From Phytophthora colocasiae (taxonomy: Eukaryota > Oomycota > Peronosporomycetes > Peronosporales > Peronosporaceae): 64,000 nt of DNA. The notes under the pieces are model-generated. The model was not told the origin of the DNA. It worked only from the letters and a program-made list of their open reading frames with translations, and did no database searches. The position numbers were made by a program, and so were the translations under genes. Below are positions 1 to 10,639 of this stretch, piece by piece. The stretch lies in contig JAGKQI010000043.1 of assembly GCA_018806915.1 (NCBI GenBank), positions 1 to 64,000 on the forward strand, given 5' to 3'. Each line of letters starts with the position of its first letter. Position 1 is the first letter of the stretch.

Positions 1-438
1 AGAGAGATAAGCCAAGCAGCGAAGCCACTTGCTACTGGAAAGATAGGTAAGGAGTCGAGTTTAGACCAAGTTCAAGCAGTAGCGGCGGCTTTACCGACTC
101 TCGTGTGTGACACTGAAGAGGAGAAGCAGACTTTACGGGCGGAGTTTGATTTAATCTACCGCAAAATCTCCGTCTCGCTGTCTGCTGCATCCGAGAGGAA
201 GTTGAATGACTTGGAGACAAGCCACGTATCCAAGTTGGAGGATCTCAAGGCGAGACACTTGGAAGCTGAGGAAAAAATTCAAGAACTAGTTCGGGAACTG
301 GATGAACAGTTGAACTCCACTACGCTTCAAGAAGAACTAGAGGATCAGCACAAGGCATCCACTGGTCGACGAGGTGACAAAGGTAAGCAGAAAAAATTGG
401 AGGAGGCACTCAGAAACAAAACAGCCGAATTAGCGTGA
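1..438 (+). CDS. Coiled-coil protein fragment, open at the left edge
   Basis: The frame is open from the first base of the window to a TGA at 436-438, so the start lies outside. The product is rich in Glu, Lys, Leu and Ala with heptad-like spacing (for example ASERKLNDLETSHVSKLEDL), which predicts a coiled coil over about residues 45-140. I recognise no catalytic motif and cannot name a family. The last bases overlap the start of an acetyl-CoA carboxylase relic, and degenerate coiled-coil sequence reappears on the other strand at 1.9-2.9 kb, so this may be part of the same broken locus rather than a working gene. Confidence 0.4.
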   Translation, partial: REISQAAKPLATGKIGKESSLDQVQAVAAALPTLVCDTEEEKQTLRAEFDLIYRKISVSLSAASERKLNDLETSHVSKLEDLKARHLEAEEKIQELVRELDEQLNSTTLQEELEDQHKASTGRRGDKGKQKKLEEALRNKTAELA

Positions 439-1187
439 TGTCTCTGTTCCCGCTGGCGAAGAAGACACTGTCGGTGCGTAAGGACCCTCTTGTGGACGTG
501 CTGCACGTTATTCTGGTGGACGAGCACTCAGAGAAAGCGAACCTGCTGGAGCAGGCTGAGGCGTACCTCAAGTCCGTATACCAGAGCCTCCGCTCGCACA
601 ACACCCGCCGTTTCACCTTCTCTGTGTGGCCGCAAAACATCGAGAACATCTCGGCCACAACGCTGACATGGCGCTGTACCCGAACATCTACACGTTCCCC
701 GGCCGCCTGAACTACAGTGAGGGCAAGATCGTCCGCCACAATTAGACCCCACTCGCCTACAAGCTGGAGCTGCGTCGCCTGCAGAACTACAGCGTCACGT
801 CGTTGGCGTCGGAGAACAAGAACGTGCATTTGTACCTACCTGGCCAAGATGAAGGAGTCTGACTCGCAAATTGTGACCGACCGCTTCCAGCGCACCTTCG
901 TGCGCGTGACCACGACGGCAGTGGCTCACGCTCACAGTACGACGCGTACCCGGGCCCTGAGCGCTCGCTCGTTGATGCTCCGAACGCTCTGGAGGTGAAC
1001 TTGGCCCACCCGCTCGTCAAGAAGTCGTCGCTGCCAACCAAGAACAGCCACGTGTACCTGAACATCCTGCCTCAGGCGATCGTGGATCTCCAGTACTTCG
1101 AGGGCGTGATTCGCATTCTGGCGTACCGCTACGCCGAGCGCCTGGAGCAGTTAGGCGTGTCGACAGTAGAGCTCAAGGTGACGCTCG
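435..1187 (+). pseudogene. Acetyl-CoA carboxylase central-domain fragment
   Basis: Read across frames, this segment resembles the central region of eukaryotic multidomain acetyl-CoA carboxylase, which makes malonyl-CoA for fatty acid synthesis. Visible pieces in order are HNTRRFTFSVWP (near 600-640), YKLELRRLQNYSV followed by ENKNVHLYL (760-835), and NSHVYLNILPQAIVDLQYFEG then YAERLEQLGVSTVELKV (1040-1180). These correspond to the family's LELxRLxNF, NxxxHLYL and xxHIFLNxxP segments. The frame changes near 655 and again between 835 and 1000, and an in-frame TAG at 743-745 sits where the family has a conserved Ile-Glu-Pro. No biotin or carboxyltransferase part is present, so this is a dead fragment. 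Confidence 0.7.
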
Positions 1188-1741
1188 AAGTCCGGGGAGA
1201 TCTTTTGGTAGCTCTCAACCGGCTTGGGCAGCGGCTTGTCGACAGTGTCCTGATCGTCATTGCTCTCCTCCGAGTTGTGTTTACTGTCCAGCAAGCTAGC
1301 TGAGCTGTTGCGGCGCAGCAGCTGGCCAGGTCGTCGTAACTCTCGGCAGGGCGACACCGGCCAGCGCGTCGACAACCGGGACTTGAACTGGGACGTCTTG
1401 GCGAAGATGTTGTTGAAGCTCATCGTCTCCATCAACTCAATGAGGTACGGGCGGTACACACGTTGCGCGTACAGCTCCAGAGCCAACTTTCCGATCTGTT
1501 GGCCTTCGTGGTCAAGGAGCGAGATAAGAAGGGCGATCAGCGGCTGCGACTGGTCCAGGAGGTTCGCGCAGGCCTCAACAATGCTCGTCGATTCCTTGAT
1601 GGTAGTCTTTAGCAATGCTTCATCGGCCACGTCTGAGCAGGGGTGTAGTTGTGCTACACATTCCACCGTTGATCGTGTTGCTGACTGTCGTAGCTGCAAC
1701 ACAGATACAGCGCTCAAGTGTGGCATTGAGCTGCTTTGCAT
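1151..1741 (-). pseudogene. Inverted upstream fragment of the same acetyl-CoA carboxylase
   Basis: This 196-codon frame lies on the minus strand. It contains LLDHEGQQIGKLALELYAQR then VYRPYLIE, which matches the part of the acetyl-CoA carboxylase central region just N-terminal to the piece found at 435-1187 (family pattern: ...LALEVYxRRxY...). A Ser/Asp-rich tail follows. The two pieces are adjacent in the parent protein but face opposite ways here, so the locus has been rearranged by an inversion with a breakpoint near 1150-1190. The sequence around 1599-1625 recurs in similar form at 1806-1832, a small local duplication. Confidence 0.6.
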
Positions 1742-1799
1742 GTTCTTTATCGCCTAGCGAGACTGTGTTTGACGATTGTTCCTTTTCCTCTAGCTCATG

Positions 1800-2922
1800 A
1801 CTTGACAGTAGTCTTTAGCAGCGCTTCGTCAACACAATTCGACTGGTGCCTGCGCGTTTGCTGCTTCCGTAGCTCCTCACGCAGAACGGACGTTGCATCG
1901 GCATGGCGCTGATATTGCAGGTTCATTTCCGATTGTGTATCTGTCACCAGGCCCTGCACGCGAGTTTCCAGTTGACGTGCCGCCGTGTTATCAGCTCTAA
2001 ACCTAGGTGTCGGACCGGTCCCTCCATTCTAGTCGAAATTTCGCGTTGAATTTCGCTGCGGGTGCGGTGGAGCTCTGCACTGATTAATTTTTTTAAGTCG
2101 GCAATAGCATCTGCTACTGCTTCCTCCACCACTCTCTTATTTGCGCCAGAGTTAAAGTATCATGCTACAGAGTGGCCAACTCATCTGTAACGACCTGGCG
2201 AATGTGAGTAGCGAAAGCCGCTTGGCTATTGGCAATAGTTTGCTCGAACTCGGCCAAAAGTCGCTGAGCGGTGTCTGTCTTTGCGCCAACCACTTCCCTC
2301 GACTGGTGCTCTTTTTGTGGAGCTTCACCCAGTTTCTTGTTAACGAATTTCTTGATCTTGATGGCCCGCTCACCTTCCAGCACCTACATTCTCTGGAATT
2401 GACACGCTAGCTCATTATGCGTTGTAGCCAGTGCTTCACGAAGCTGATTGGTGTTGTTCATTGAGCTGCTGCACTCTTGTCCCCGTTGAAGCTTGGACAG
2501 CCATCAGTTCCGCGTTTTGTGCGTGCGTTTCCCCTCGTGGCGATGCTGGAACATGGCTTACTCTGCAGCAAGTGTCTGGGTCTGAGCAATAAAGTGTTTG
2601 GCCAGATTCATCACATGTTGAGTTGCGGTTGGGGAGAGCTCAAAAACTGGCGTCTGCGACGTGGCCAGCGGGGCGATGGCATTGTCCTCACCATAGTTGA
2701 AGCCTTGCCCAGCACAGGAAATGTCTTGGATCTCAGGTGACTGAGAAGTGTGATCGGCAGTAGTCTGGGCCTCAGGTAAGGTCTCAACTTTGCAATTAGC
2801 GTAGGCGGCTTGAGCAGCAGCTTGGGTGTCGGCATGAGCAGCTGCTTGAGCTTTTGCTTGTCAGCTAGCAGCAGCTTCCTGGGTGGGCGCCTACTACAAT
2901 TATAATAAATGTCTCGTGACAC
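1800..2922 (-). pseudogene. Degenerate coiled-coil coding relics
   Basis: Three minus-strand frames (about 2922-2611, 2383-2165 and 2132-1944) give Ala/Gln/Lys/Glu-rich products with helical heptads, such as RLLAEFEQTIANSQAAF and ADLKKLISAELHRTRSEIQR. They follow one another but are separated by stops and frame changes. The parent family is not recognisable. Together with the coiled-coil fragment at the left edge they may be remnants of one gene broken by the rearrangement that also moved the carboxylase pieces. Confidence 0.35.
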
Positions 2923-2960
2923 GCCTTCATCTCCGCTTAAATACGCTCGGAAATTCTCCC

Positions 2961-2973
2961 TCCATTCCAGAAT
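2961..2973 (+). promoter_or_regulatory. Initiator-like element upstream of the CRN gene
   Basis: TCCATTCCAGAAT resembles the oomycete initiator (YCATTYYNCAATTT-like) and lies 19 bp before the CRN start codon, a typical oomycete spacing. The match is partial, so this is a suggestion only. Confidence 0.3.
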
Positions 2974-2991
2974 CCGCCGGCTTGAGGAAAG

Positions 2992-5252
2992 ATGGTGAAG
3001 CTGTTCTGTGCGATCGTTGGTGCGGCGGGCAGCGCGTTCGAGGTGGACATCGCTGAAGACGCTTCGGTGTCCGCGTTGAAGAGGGAGATCAAGGCGGAGA
3101 ACTCGAAGACGATCACATGTGACGCCAAGGACCTGCAGCTCTTCCTGGCGAAGACGGAGGACGGCGCATGGCTAGAGCTAAACGAGGCTGGCGCAGCATC
3201 TGTGGCTCTCAATATAGATGGGCACGCTCAACACTTGAACACAAAGCTCATGAAGATGGAATCGATGCAGCCTCTTAAAAAATACGTCAGAGAGCTCCGC
3301 GAACAAGATCAGTTCCAAGTTCACGTGCTGGTGGTGGTAACGGAGGTGTCGGCGGTGCTTCCGAACGTGTTTTTTGTTGGCATTAACGAACAATACGCAG
3401 AAACAATTATTTCATACATGAATTGCCGAGCGTCTCAAAGAGAACGAGGAAGTTCGATCCCTTTCGAAATACCTCGTGAGTGTGGATGCGAAAGCGAAAG
3501 ATAACAGTGGAGCTTCTCCATTTGTCGTGTTGGAGAATTCATCTGGCACAGGCAAGACGCAAATGGCATTCAACTTCGAAGTGTTCTACATTGTGTGCGG
3601 AGACCCCGGTGACCGCGAGCAAACCGTGTATAGCGCCTATGGAACGCGTTCAGGGACGTTCCAAGAGTGTGTCAAGAAGGACTTGGAAGCCATGCAGAAG
3701 AAAACACTTAAAGAAGGTGTACCGTTGGGCTCTGTTGGTCAAATTTGTACCATGCAGACACTTTCCCTGTACGGCTTCATTCTGGCCGCACTACAAGGAA
3801 AAGACCGATTCTCCGGAACAACTGAGCGCGCACACGTTTTAGATGAGCTCAAGCGTCGTAAAGAGAGTTGCACGAAGCCTTTCGTTTTCTTCCTGGATGA
3901 ATTTCCGCGTGTAGGACACTTCGGAACGAATCTTGATGACAAAGCCCAGCTGAAGCTTGAAAATGCTCTTCGTATGATGAGAAACGTGTTTCGCTCGTTT
4001 GGTCTAGCTGTTGTGGTCAGCTCTACGAATGGGACTGCTCGAAACCTACTCGTGATAAGCGATCGATCTAGAGAAAATGGGTCATGTCTCTGGTGTGTGG
4101 TGTTTCCGTCCTTTCCTGGCGCAAGTGTTAACGGTGGCTCTGGCATACCCAAACTGCTCATGGAAATATTAAGGCGTAGCCGACCGCTCTTTGCTCAGAT
4201 TGCTCTCAAGTATATGCAAGATAACCCGTACATTGACGGCTGCGACTTAAACAACTACTTAAATGCGATGGTGAAGATTCTGGCATCGCGAATTAGTTTT
4301 CTGAAAAAGCGGGCCAAAGAGTTTGAGATAGGCCAGGTGTGTTTGTTGCTGTGCACCAGTTATCGCATAGTGGAAAACAAGGTGAACATCATCGACGGCC
4401 ATTTCGCCCGTCTTGTTGAACAATCTGCCTTCGAGCTGCAGCTAGACGAAGATCTAGGACTGCGGAAGGACAATGAATCCTGGGAGTTCCGTTGTGTGCT
4501 GCCGCCTCCAGAGGAAGATATTCTGCTGCACTTGACGATGACGGGGGGGCTTATTATTTCGTCCATTCGAGAAGTCTTTGTGTACAGTGATGTCGAAGAT
4601 TCAACCTATAATTCACTATGACAACACCGAGCAACGCTCGAACGACGGACAATTTCTCGAAGCGTTGACTACAGCTGCCATCGTGTTGGCAAGTCATGCT
4701 GGGGGCGTCGGTGGGGTGGCATTTTCGAGGTTTTTGGGTGAATTCCTGTTCGAGTTGGGTGTGAGTGAACGAAACGAGATGGTGAAGCTGCTTCAAGACG
4801 TTGAAAAGGCTGGGTGGACTCAAATCGTGCCGTTCCTGTCTCCTCCGCATGGAAAATGGCCAACATGGCTAAAGGACAACTCGATGCTCTTTGACAATCT
4901 CGTCCGAAGTAAGAACAACGACCGCATCGATTTCCGGGTAACGTCGGACATCATTTCTGGTGAGTGCAAAGATCATAGCAGTGCTATAGATCTTGGCGTG
5001 GCCAAAAGCATTCTGAAGCGAGTACCTGCAAAATCCAAGATCCACTTGGTAGTGACGAACACTCTGCAGAAGCAATATTTTACAGAACCGTCGTCGTGGG
5101 ACACCTTCGCAAGTGGACAAAATAATTTGCTGAACGCAGATTTCTATCGGGTCTCGAAAGGATCGGGGCTGCAAAATATCGAAGGGATGACGAACCAGAG
5201 CAGTACTAAGACTGACAAAAAGCTGGTGCTTTTTATCGAGCGTGGGGGGTAA
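2992..5252 (+). pseudogene. Crinkler (CRN) effector with P-loop NTPase and putative nuclease domain, frameshifted
   Basis: The locus spans three successive forward frames: 2992-3504, about 3425-4621 and about 4550-5252. The first has the CRN N-terminal translocation domain: start MVKLFCAIVGAA, LFLAK at residues 50-54, and HVLVVVTE at 111-118 where the usual motif has Pro instead of Thr. The second carries a Walker A (SSGTGKT) and a Walker B-like strand (FVFFLDEFPR), so an ATP-binding domain. The third has a GECKD segment after a beta strand, fitting a PD-(D/E)xK nuclease-like end as known for one CRN class. CRNs are secreted by oomycetes and act in the plant nucleus. Breaks: one extra base near 3424, and a frame change at the G7 run near 4542-4548. 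Each could be a real lesion or a homopolymer/base-call error; neither looks like an intron. The start at 2992 is the ATG preceding the conserved N-terminus. Confidence 0.8.
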
Positions 5253-6955
5253 GAAGAAGAAAATGAATGGATTAACTAGTTAGCGGATTTGTTGTCTGTG
5301 TGATACTATCTCAAGTTTCTAAAACTACACTAAGCCAGCGGATGTCGTTTGCCCTTTCAGGGTATTCGTCGTTGATTCAAACCCCAGTTTTCGTGTTAGC
5401 TTCTCCAAAGTAGATCGATCACAATCAAGTTCACCTGCGTGATGGTAGATAAATTGGCAATGCTTCTTGAAGCTTTGGCGTTTGAGCTAATGTTAAGTCT
5501 ATGAAAAACAATAGCTGCAGTGGTGTTGGTAAATCAAATTAATCAACAATATAAGAAGTACTTTTTGGTTCCTGCTTTGAATATCACGAGGCTGCGGAAA
5601 AAGCAACAATCGCCAAGTCAAGTAAGAAACATGTCCGTGGACTCCATACCTGGCGCCATGTTGAAGCCAACGTTGGACACGCAAAAAAAAATGCTCAACT
5701 GTTACAATCGAGTGGCAGCTTGGACGCACACATTCTTGATTTGTCGGGTTGATTGATTTCAGGAAATATAAGCGTGAGCCCGCAATTCTCCGAAATACAA
5801 TCGCAGCATTAAATCGTGCACCACAGGAAGTAAGAACCCTCGGAGCGATAGTAAGCTGAACAACGTTTGATGTATTAGTTGCCTAGGACATCCCAAATCC
5901 TCTAGCGGGTGATGCATCAATTCAGGTACTTTTTGAAGAAGTTTACGCCAATTGTGAGTCCACAATCTAGGGAAGAACCGAACTGTGTGCTCTGTAGGAT
6001 CTGAGGCAGCAAAAGTCATCCCGAACACGGGAGGCGAAAGTGAATATTCGATAGCTTGAATTCCAACTTCTTGAGAGTTTGGAAGTCCTCGACGAAATAC
6101 TTGCGTCAATTGTCAATACAGCAGGAAAATGCCACGCGGAACTATTCTGGATCTAACTGATACCCTCAGCGCTGTCCAACGTTGCTGAAAACATGGTAGT
6201 TGCGGTTTTCGTCCAGAAAATTTGCAAAGCAAAGAAATTCGTTTTCACCAGTGTTCGGCCTGTTCCCAAGGTTCTTGCAGTCCCATCCATCGTGAAATTG
6301 GGTTATACAATGTAAATTGTAGCTCTCGTATTCTATTGAACAGCAACGTTCGATCTGGCCACTGAATTCGTTTCCACGTCGGTTTTGATGCGAGGTGGTG
6401 GAAATTTGGTCTGTTTATCGTTTTTGATTCAGCGCCCGGGGGTTGCAGCACCAGTAAGAAATACTTCGGCATATGCAGGCTTCCCATTTCCTTCAAGAAC
6501 TCGACTTCTTCCTAGTTCAAGTCTCGGTAGCATCAAGTTGCAACGTTTCAAGGTGATTTAAATCGACGAGTTGGTTTTGTCCTGTGATTTTGTGTGATAC
6601 GCGTGAGAGTGGTGGTGTCTGCACTAATTTCCTAATGTCGCGACCTGTTAAGGATCGGGTACTAGCGGGCTGTTATGTGAGTGCAGGTCCGGGCAGGGAG
6701 CTAAGACTAACTTGAACAAATATAAGTAACTTGTTGTTGCTTGTCTTCTTAGCAGGTAAAATCACGACTGACTAGTTATATAGGGAGCTCATTTCACCCC
6801 AATGCACACTTTGTAGGGATGACTCCCCGTCGATAGAGTAGGGCGAGAGCCCTCGGGGATGTCCTCCCTCCGCACGACACTCGCGGGAGGACGCTAATGG
6901 ACCGTTCGGGTGTAGTAAAAGGGGACAAACCCCGGAGAGGACCTCGGACAGTGTA
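5253..6955. other. Region without a recognisable gene
   Basis: Only short open frames occur. Two minus-strand frames at 6109-5759 (116 codons) and 6496-6245 (83 codons) could be exons or relics of one gene, but neither has a motif I recognise. No LTR, inverted repeat or RNA gene is evident. Confidence 0.4.
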
Positions 6956-8181
6956 CTACGCCAAGTGGTCACAACACGGCGAGTACGACGAATTGCAATG
7001 CCCCGAGGCATGGGACACAGCCGAACACGCTGGTTCGAGGGTCTCATTCCCGGGCACGGGACAAACTCTCCGACCATAAGCCGAGTGTCTTCGGTCGGCA
7101 CGGTCGTGTTCCATGTCACGAAGGCATTGTACAACACGCTGTTCCTCAGTACTGAGGACGAAGGAGGCTTCGTCCGACGGGTCGCCATAGGAACGGGTAG
7201 TTCGTGAAGAAGTAGTGGTAGGAGCTTCCGGTGAGGGTCGACACAATGGTATAGAGTCCTGCCTTTCGAAGGGAGTGGCCGCAGAACGACCAGTGGCGGC
7301 GGAGTGACTTGCGGGTCCCTTGAGGCTAGCTAGGCAAGCCGCCTCTCGACGATTACACTGACTCACTTCGCGACGTACAGACTTGAGAGCTTTCTTCACT
7401 ACGACTCGAGGAGTAGCAGCCTCGAGAGACCACTGCCTTGGCCGATACGCCATCCATGGGAGATAATCCCGATTACCACCACCACGCCAGTAGCTGGGGT
7501 TAGCCAGAGGGTCCACTCGAACATCAGATTGAGCGAGTAAGTCGTCACGAGCACAGCGGCCAAACCAGTCGTTCCCAGCGTCAAAAACTCCAATAGGTCG
7601 AACAGCATCATGGGCACGTGAATGGCTAGCGAGAGTACCAAAAGAACGACCCAACAGAAGCCCTTGACCACGGCTACAACTCGCTGGCAGAAAGTGGCCC
7701 AAGCCTCCCACGTCGCGCGAGTGTGGTGGAGCGGATCTACCAAAATCTCGTTAAGGCAGGTCTCGATCACCACTTGCGCCCAGACACCGACTAACGGAGG
7801 GGGTCCCCCGATGATCCGTGATCTAGCTGTGTGTAGTATCCACCTTGTGTACCCGTCGGTAGGCGGGTTACGCTCTTCCAGGTGACTTCTGAGGATGTCT
7901 TTAAGGTCGGAAGAATGAATGTCTTGCGGGACGCAGGGGTTTGAGGTAGCGTGGAAGTTCTTCACTCCACCTCGGGGTACTTGATCCCGGTCGTAGGCGA
8001 GTTCTCGAGCCTTGATCCGGGCGCCTGGTCCTTGATCCAGGTCTTTCAATAGTCCAATATTTGGGATCTGGTCCCTTCCTTTCCGTTGCTTGCCGCTTCC
8101 TTTAGCGGGGGTCTTGAGAGGGTGAGATTCGACGGGATCGTTAGACCAAACAACCAATTCCTTCCGATCCGTGGTTTGCAC
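6956..8181 (-). pseudogene. Membrane-protein ORF leaving a 1.25-kb LTR, frameshifted
   Basis: A 260-codon frame (8181-7399) starts inside the LTR-like repeat and reads leftward out of it. Its first 150 residues are polar; residues about 165-250 hold two to three hydrophobic stretches (for example VVAVVKGFCWVVLLVLSLAI and TPATGVVVVIGIISHG) that look like transmembrane helices. A second frame (7711-6956) continues the reading through a frame change near 7400 with an Arg/Ser/Thr-rich tail. I cannot name the family. An envelope-like protein of a retroelement is one possibility, but there is no fusion or furin motif to support it. The homologous LTR at 11918-13214 contains only the N-terminal part of this frame. 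Confidence 0.4.
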
Positions 8182-8974
8182 TTAAAGGATAGATCACTAG
8201 ATAGGGTGAAACTGGCCAATATATTATCCAGTATTAACCGCTATACTATGTCACGTATCCTTACCTTCCAGACGCTTGTAGGGCCAATGTAGTTCCCGGT
8301 TCCAGGCGTAACGAAGACACTTGAGTGGTTCAGGGCAAATTCGATTCTGTTTATGGTTTTTCCTATGCCTACTAATCCCATCCTGATTTACTATCCTACG
8401 ATCACATGACACTGGCTACATAGCTGATCTCTAGCTTGGTTCCCCTAACCCTGATCGGGAGCTGATCTCGCACTTAACCGGGAGGTGATCGTCGCGTGAT
8501 CCCACTTGGTCACTGCCTGAGGAACCAGGATCAAGCCGGTAGAAGAGTCCACGCCAAGTCTGGGGCTGGGCTTGATCCGGACTTGATCTCGTACTTAAAC
8601 GGGAGAGCACCACATCGCGATCCTGCTTCGTCGCCGTCTCAAGAATCGGAATCAGGTTGTTAGAAGGTTCCAAGGTGCCGGGGTGAGTCGTGAGCCAAGA
8701 TCGTGCCCACTTGGGACCCCGCCATCGCCGATCGTGCGAGAACACCCTTGATCTTCTTACTCTTCCACCCGGTAGAACTCAGATCACCAACGAACACCGC
8801 TCCACTAGACCCTCCGCAGGCGTCTCCGTTGCCTGTTCCCCGACGGGACCCATCATGCCTTCGTCTGATTCGACTCAGATCTGGGTATCACAGGTCCCCC
8901 CTGTCGCTTGTTCCGGTCTTCGGCTTTGTGGCTGGCACTGCCTTCCGGGAAATATTCTCGTTCGCTCTACCACA
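7722..8974 (-). repeat. LTR of retroelement family F (minus orientation)
   Basis: The segment is an inverted match to 11918-13214 along its whole length, with scattered substitutions and small indels. It begins TGTGGTGGAGC and ends TACCACA, so both copies have TG...CA ends. In minus orientation a purine run (GGGGGCGGA) directly precedes it at 8975-8983, which fits a polypurine tract. On that reading this is a 3' LTR of a minus-strand element whose interior lies to the right. No second LTR in the matching orientation was found, so the element is incomplete. Confidence 0.6.
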
Positions 8975-9857
8975 TCCGCCCCCAGCACGTAAGTTGGGCC
9001 GACGCAGCTCACTTCGGGCTCATTTCCACACTCGTCACCCGGGACCCAAGTCGTTCAAGCACCACCACCCCTCTACGGTGTCCGATCCGCCTTCTTCGCC
9101 TCCTTCGACACCGAGGACTCCCTCCGGTGAGCGCTCGGTTCAATCAGCTCGATCCACCGCCTCACCCTTCTCCACCCCCGCTGTAAACCCTGAGCTGGTC
9201 ACCTTGCGAGCGAGATTGGCCCACAGTCAACGGATGCGTGAGACTCTGGGTCGTGATCGGGACCACCTGGATGAAACCGTAAGCCGGTTGCGGTCCGACA
9301 TGGAGGATATGGAGCGCTTCCGGGATGACCAGGCAGAGGAGATCCTGCGTCTGAACGCCGAGATCGCTCATCAGGGATCGGGAACCGGAGATACCACCAG
9401 TGGGGCCACGATCGTCGCCCTGCAAGATCTGCAGACCCGGCACGATGCCGAGCGTCGGGATTCCGAGCAGCGAATAGCCCGGATCCAGGCGAATCTAGAC
9501 TCAGCGCTCGGGGATCTCGACTCCCAATTGGCCGAACTCCGCGCAGCAGGGGAGGCTGAGATCGAACTCCGGGATGAGCTCCAGGATCGCGAACGGGAGC
9601 TCGCCGCAGCACGCCACGACTTGAATCTCGCTCACGTAGCCTCGATCGTTGGCAGGGACAATCCCCTTCCAGGTCCTCAAACGGCCATGGCTGCGTCTTC
9701 CAGTCAGGCTCACGCTCCGGCAGAGGAAGCCCGGTTGAAGTTGGAGCTGACCCGGACCCAAACGGAATTGCTCGCCGCTCGAGCTGAGGTCGCGTATCTG
9801 GAACACGAGGCGGAGGATCACCAGGCTGAGCTGGCCCGGGCACATCTCGCCCTGTAG
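8703..9857 (+). CDS. Coiled-coil protein overlapping and leaving the family F LTR
   Basis: A 384-codon frame begins in the LTR and runs on to a TAG at 9855-9857. Residues 1-150 are Pro/Ser/Arg-rich and low in complexity. Residues about 165-384 form a long predicted coiled coil (RMRETLGRDRDHLDETVSRL, then repeated E/R/A/L heptads). The first ATG outside the LTR in this frame is at about 9232, so the true start is uncertain. It could be a Gag-like structural protein if the element is on the plus strand. It could instead be an antisense ORF beside a 3' LTR, as in families A and D, if the purine tract at 8975-8983 sets the orientation. No zinc knuckle is present. Confidence 0.45.
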   Translation: MPTWDPAIADRARTPLIFLLFHPVELRSPTNTAPLDPPQASPLPVPRRDPSCLRLIRLRSGYHRSPLSLVPVFGFVAGTAFREIFSFALPHPPPARKLGRRSSLRAHFHTRHPGPKSFKHHHPSTVSDPPSSPPSTPRTPSGERSVQSARSTASPFSTPAVNPELVTLRARLAHSQRMRETLGRDRDHLDETVSRLRSDMEDMERFRDDQAEEILRLNAEIAHQGSGTGDTTSGATIVALQDLQTRHDAERRDSEQRIARIQANLDSALGDLDSQLAELRAAGEAEIELRDELQDRERELAAARHDLNLAHVASIVGRDNPLPGPQTAMAASSSQAHAPAEEARLKLELTRTQTELLAARAEVAYLEHEAEDHQAELARAHLAL

Positions 9858-10582
9858 GATGTATCTGCACCGGATTCCTGCGTTCCGTCCTCGGAGGGAT
9901 TGAATTTGGTGGAGATCACACGACGCACGTGATGACGTAGTGGCTTGGATACCTCTCAAGCGGACTTGTGCAGTAGCAAGCAAATTGAACTCTGTTTATC
10001 GTTTATCTTCCTCATAACTATCATTTATCTCTGGTAACTCTCTTCTTCTTGTCGTCTTTTGCGTCCTTTGAGCAGTCAGTCTTCGTATGCCAGGTACACT
10101 TGGCTCTTGTATATATAAGATATCTTGACTTGATCTCAGTATGCAGTCTGTGCAGCCGATCTTGATGGGTTATCAGGTAGAGACGTCATTACGGGGGATG
10201 TGCAGGTCAGTAATCACTTGAATGCGTGACTTGAACTTGGGTTCACTTGGTTTCAGTATGGTCTTGGATCTTCGGTGGTTTCAGAGTCTGGTATCCTGGT
10301 TTTCAGAGTCTGATATCACTTGGTTTTCAGAATCTTGGTCACTCAGAGTTAGAGATACCAGAGTTTTGAGTAAGAAACCAGAGTACGGAGCACCAATGCT
10401 ACATGAGGGTTGCGCGGGTGCGCGGCGTCCGGCGCGCGATACTTGGTCTCTACGGTATATATTGTGAATCCTTGAACCATCAATCGTCGCGCTGAACGGT
10501 AACGGGATGAGGTCTCTCAGAGATACGTTCTTCTGAGAGACTTTCCGCCAGAACTTAGGCACTCATCGTCGGGGAAAGTCCG
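9858..10582. other. Non-coding stretch with short direct repeats
   Basis: No gene is supported. Between 10243 and 10350 a motif like TGGTTTTCAGAGTCTG recurs several times in degenerate form. The rest may be retroelement interior or the 5' flank of the piggyBac relic. Confidence 0.4.
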
Positions 10583-10639
10583 GTGACCAGACAGAGTGTA
10601 GTTGACCTTCAGAGTTGTGCACACCCTGAAGTACACTTC

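Noticed and set aside
3424..3510. Intron explaining the first CRN frame change
   Set aside because: The reading continues with only one extra base and no GT...AG interval of plausible size; a single-base event fits better.
5759..6496. Host gene of two exons on the minus strand
   Set aside because: No shared motif, no convincing splice pair and no conserved domain; left as unassigned.
7399..8181. Retroviral envelope gene
   Set aside because: Hydrophobic segments alone are insufficient; no signal peptide, cleavage site or fusion peptide was seen.
8703..9857. Host coiled-coil gene
   Set aside because: Its first third is LTR sequence present elsewhere in the window, so it belongs to the retroelement.
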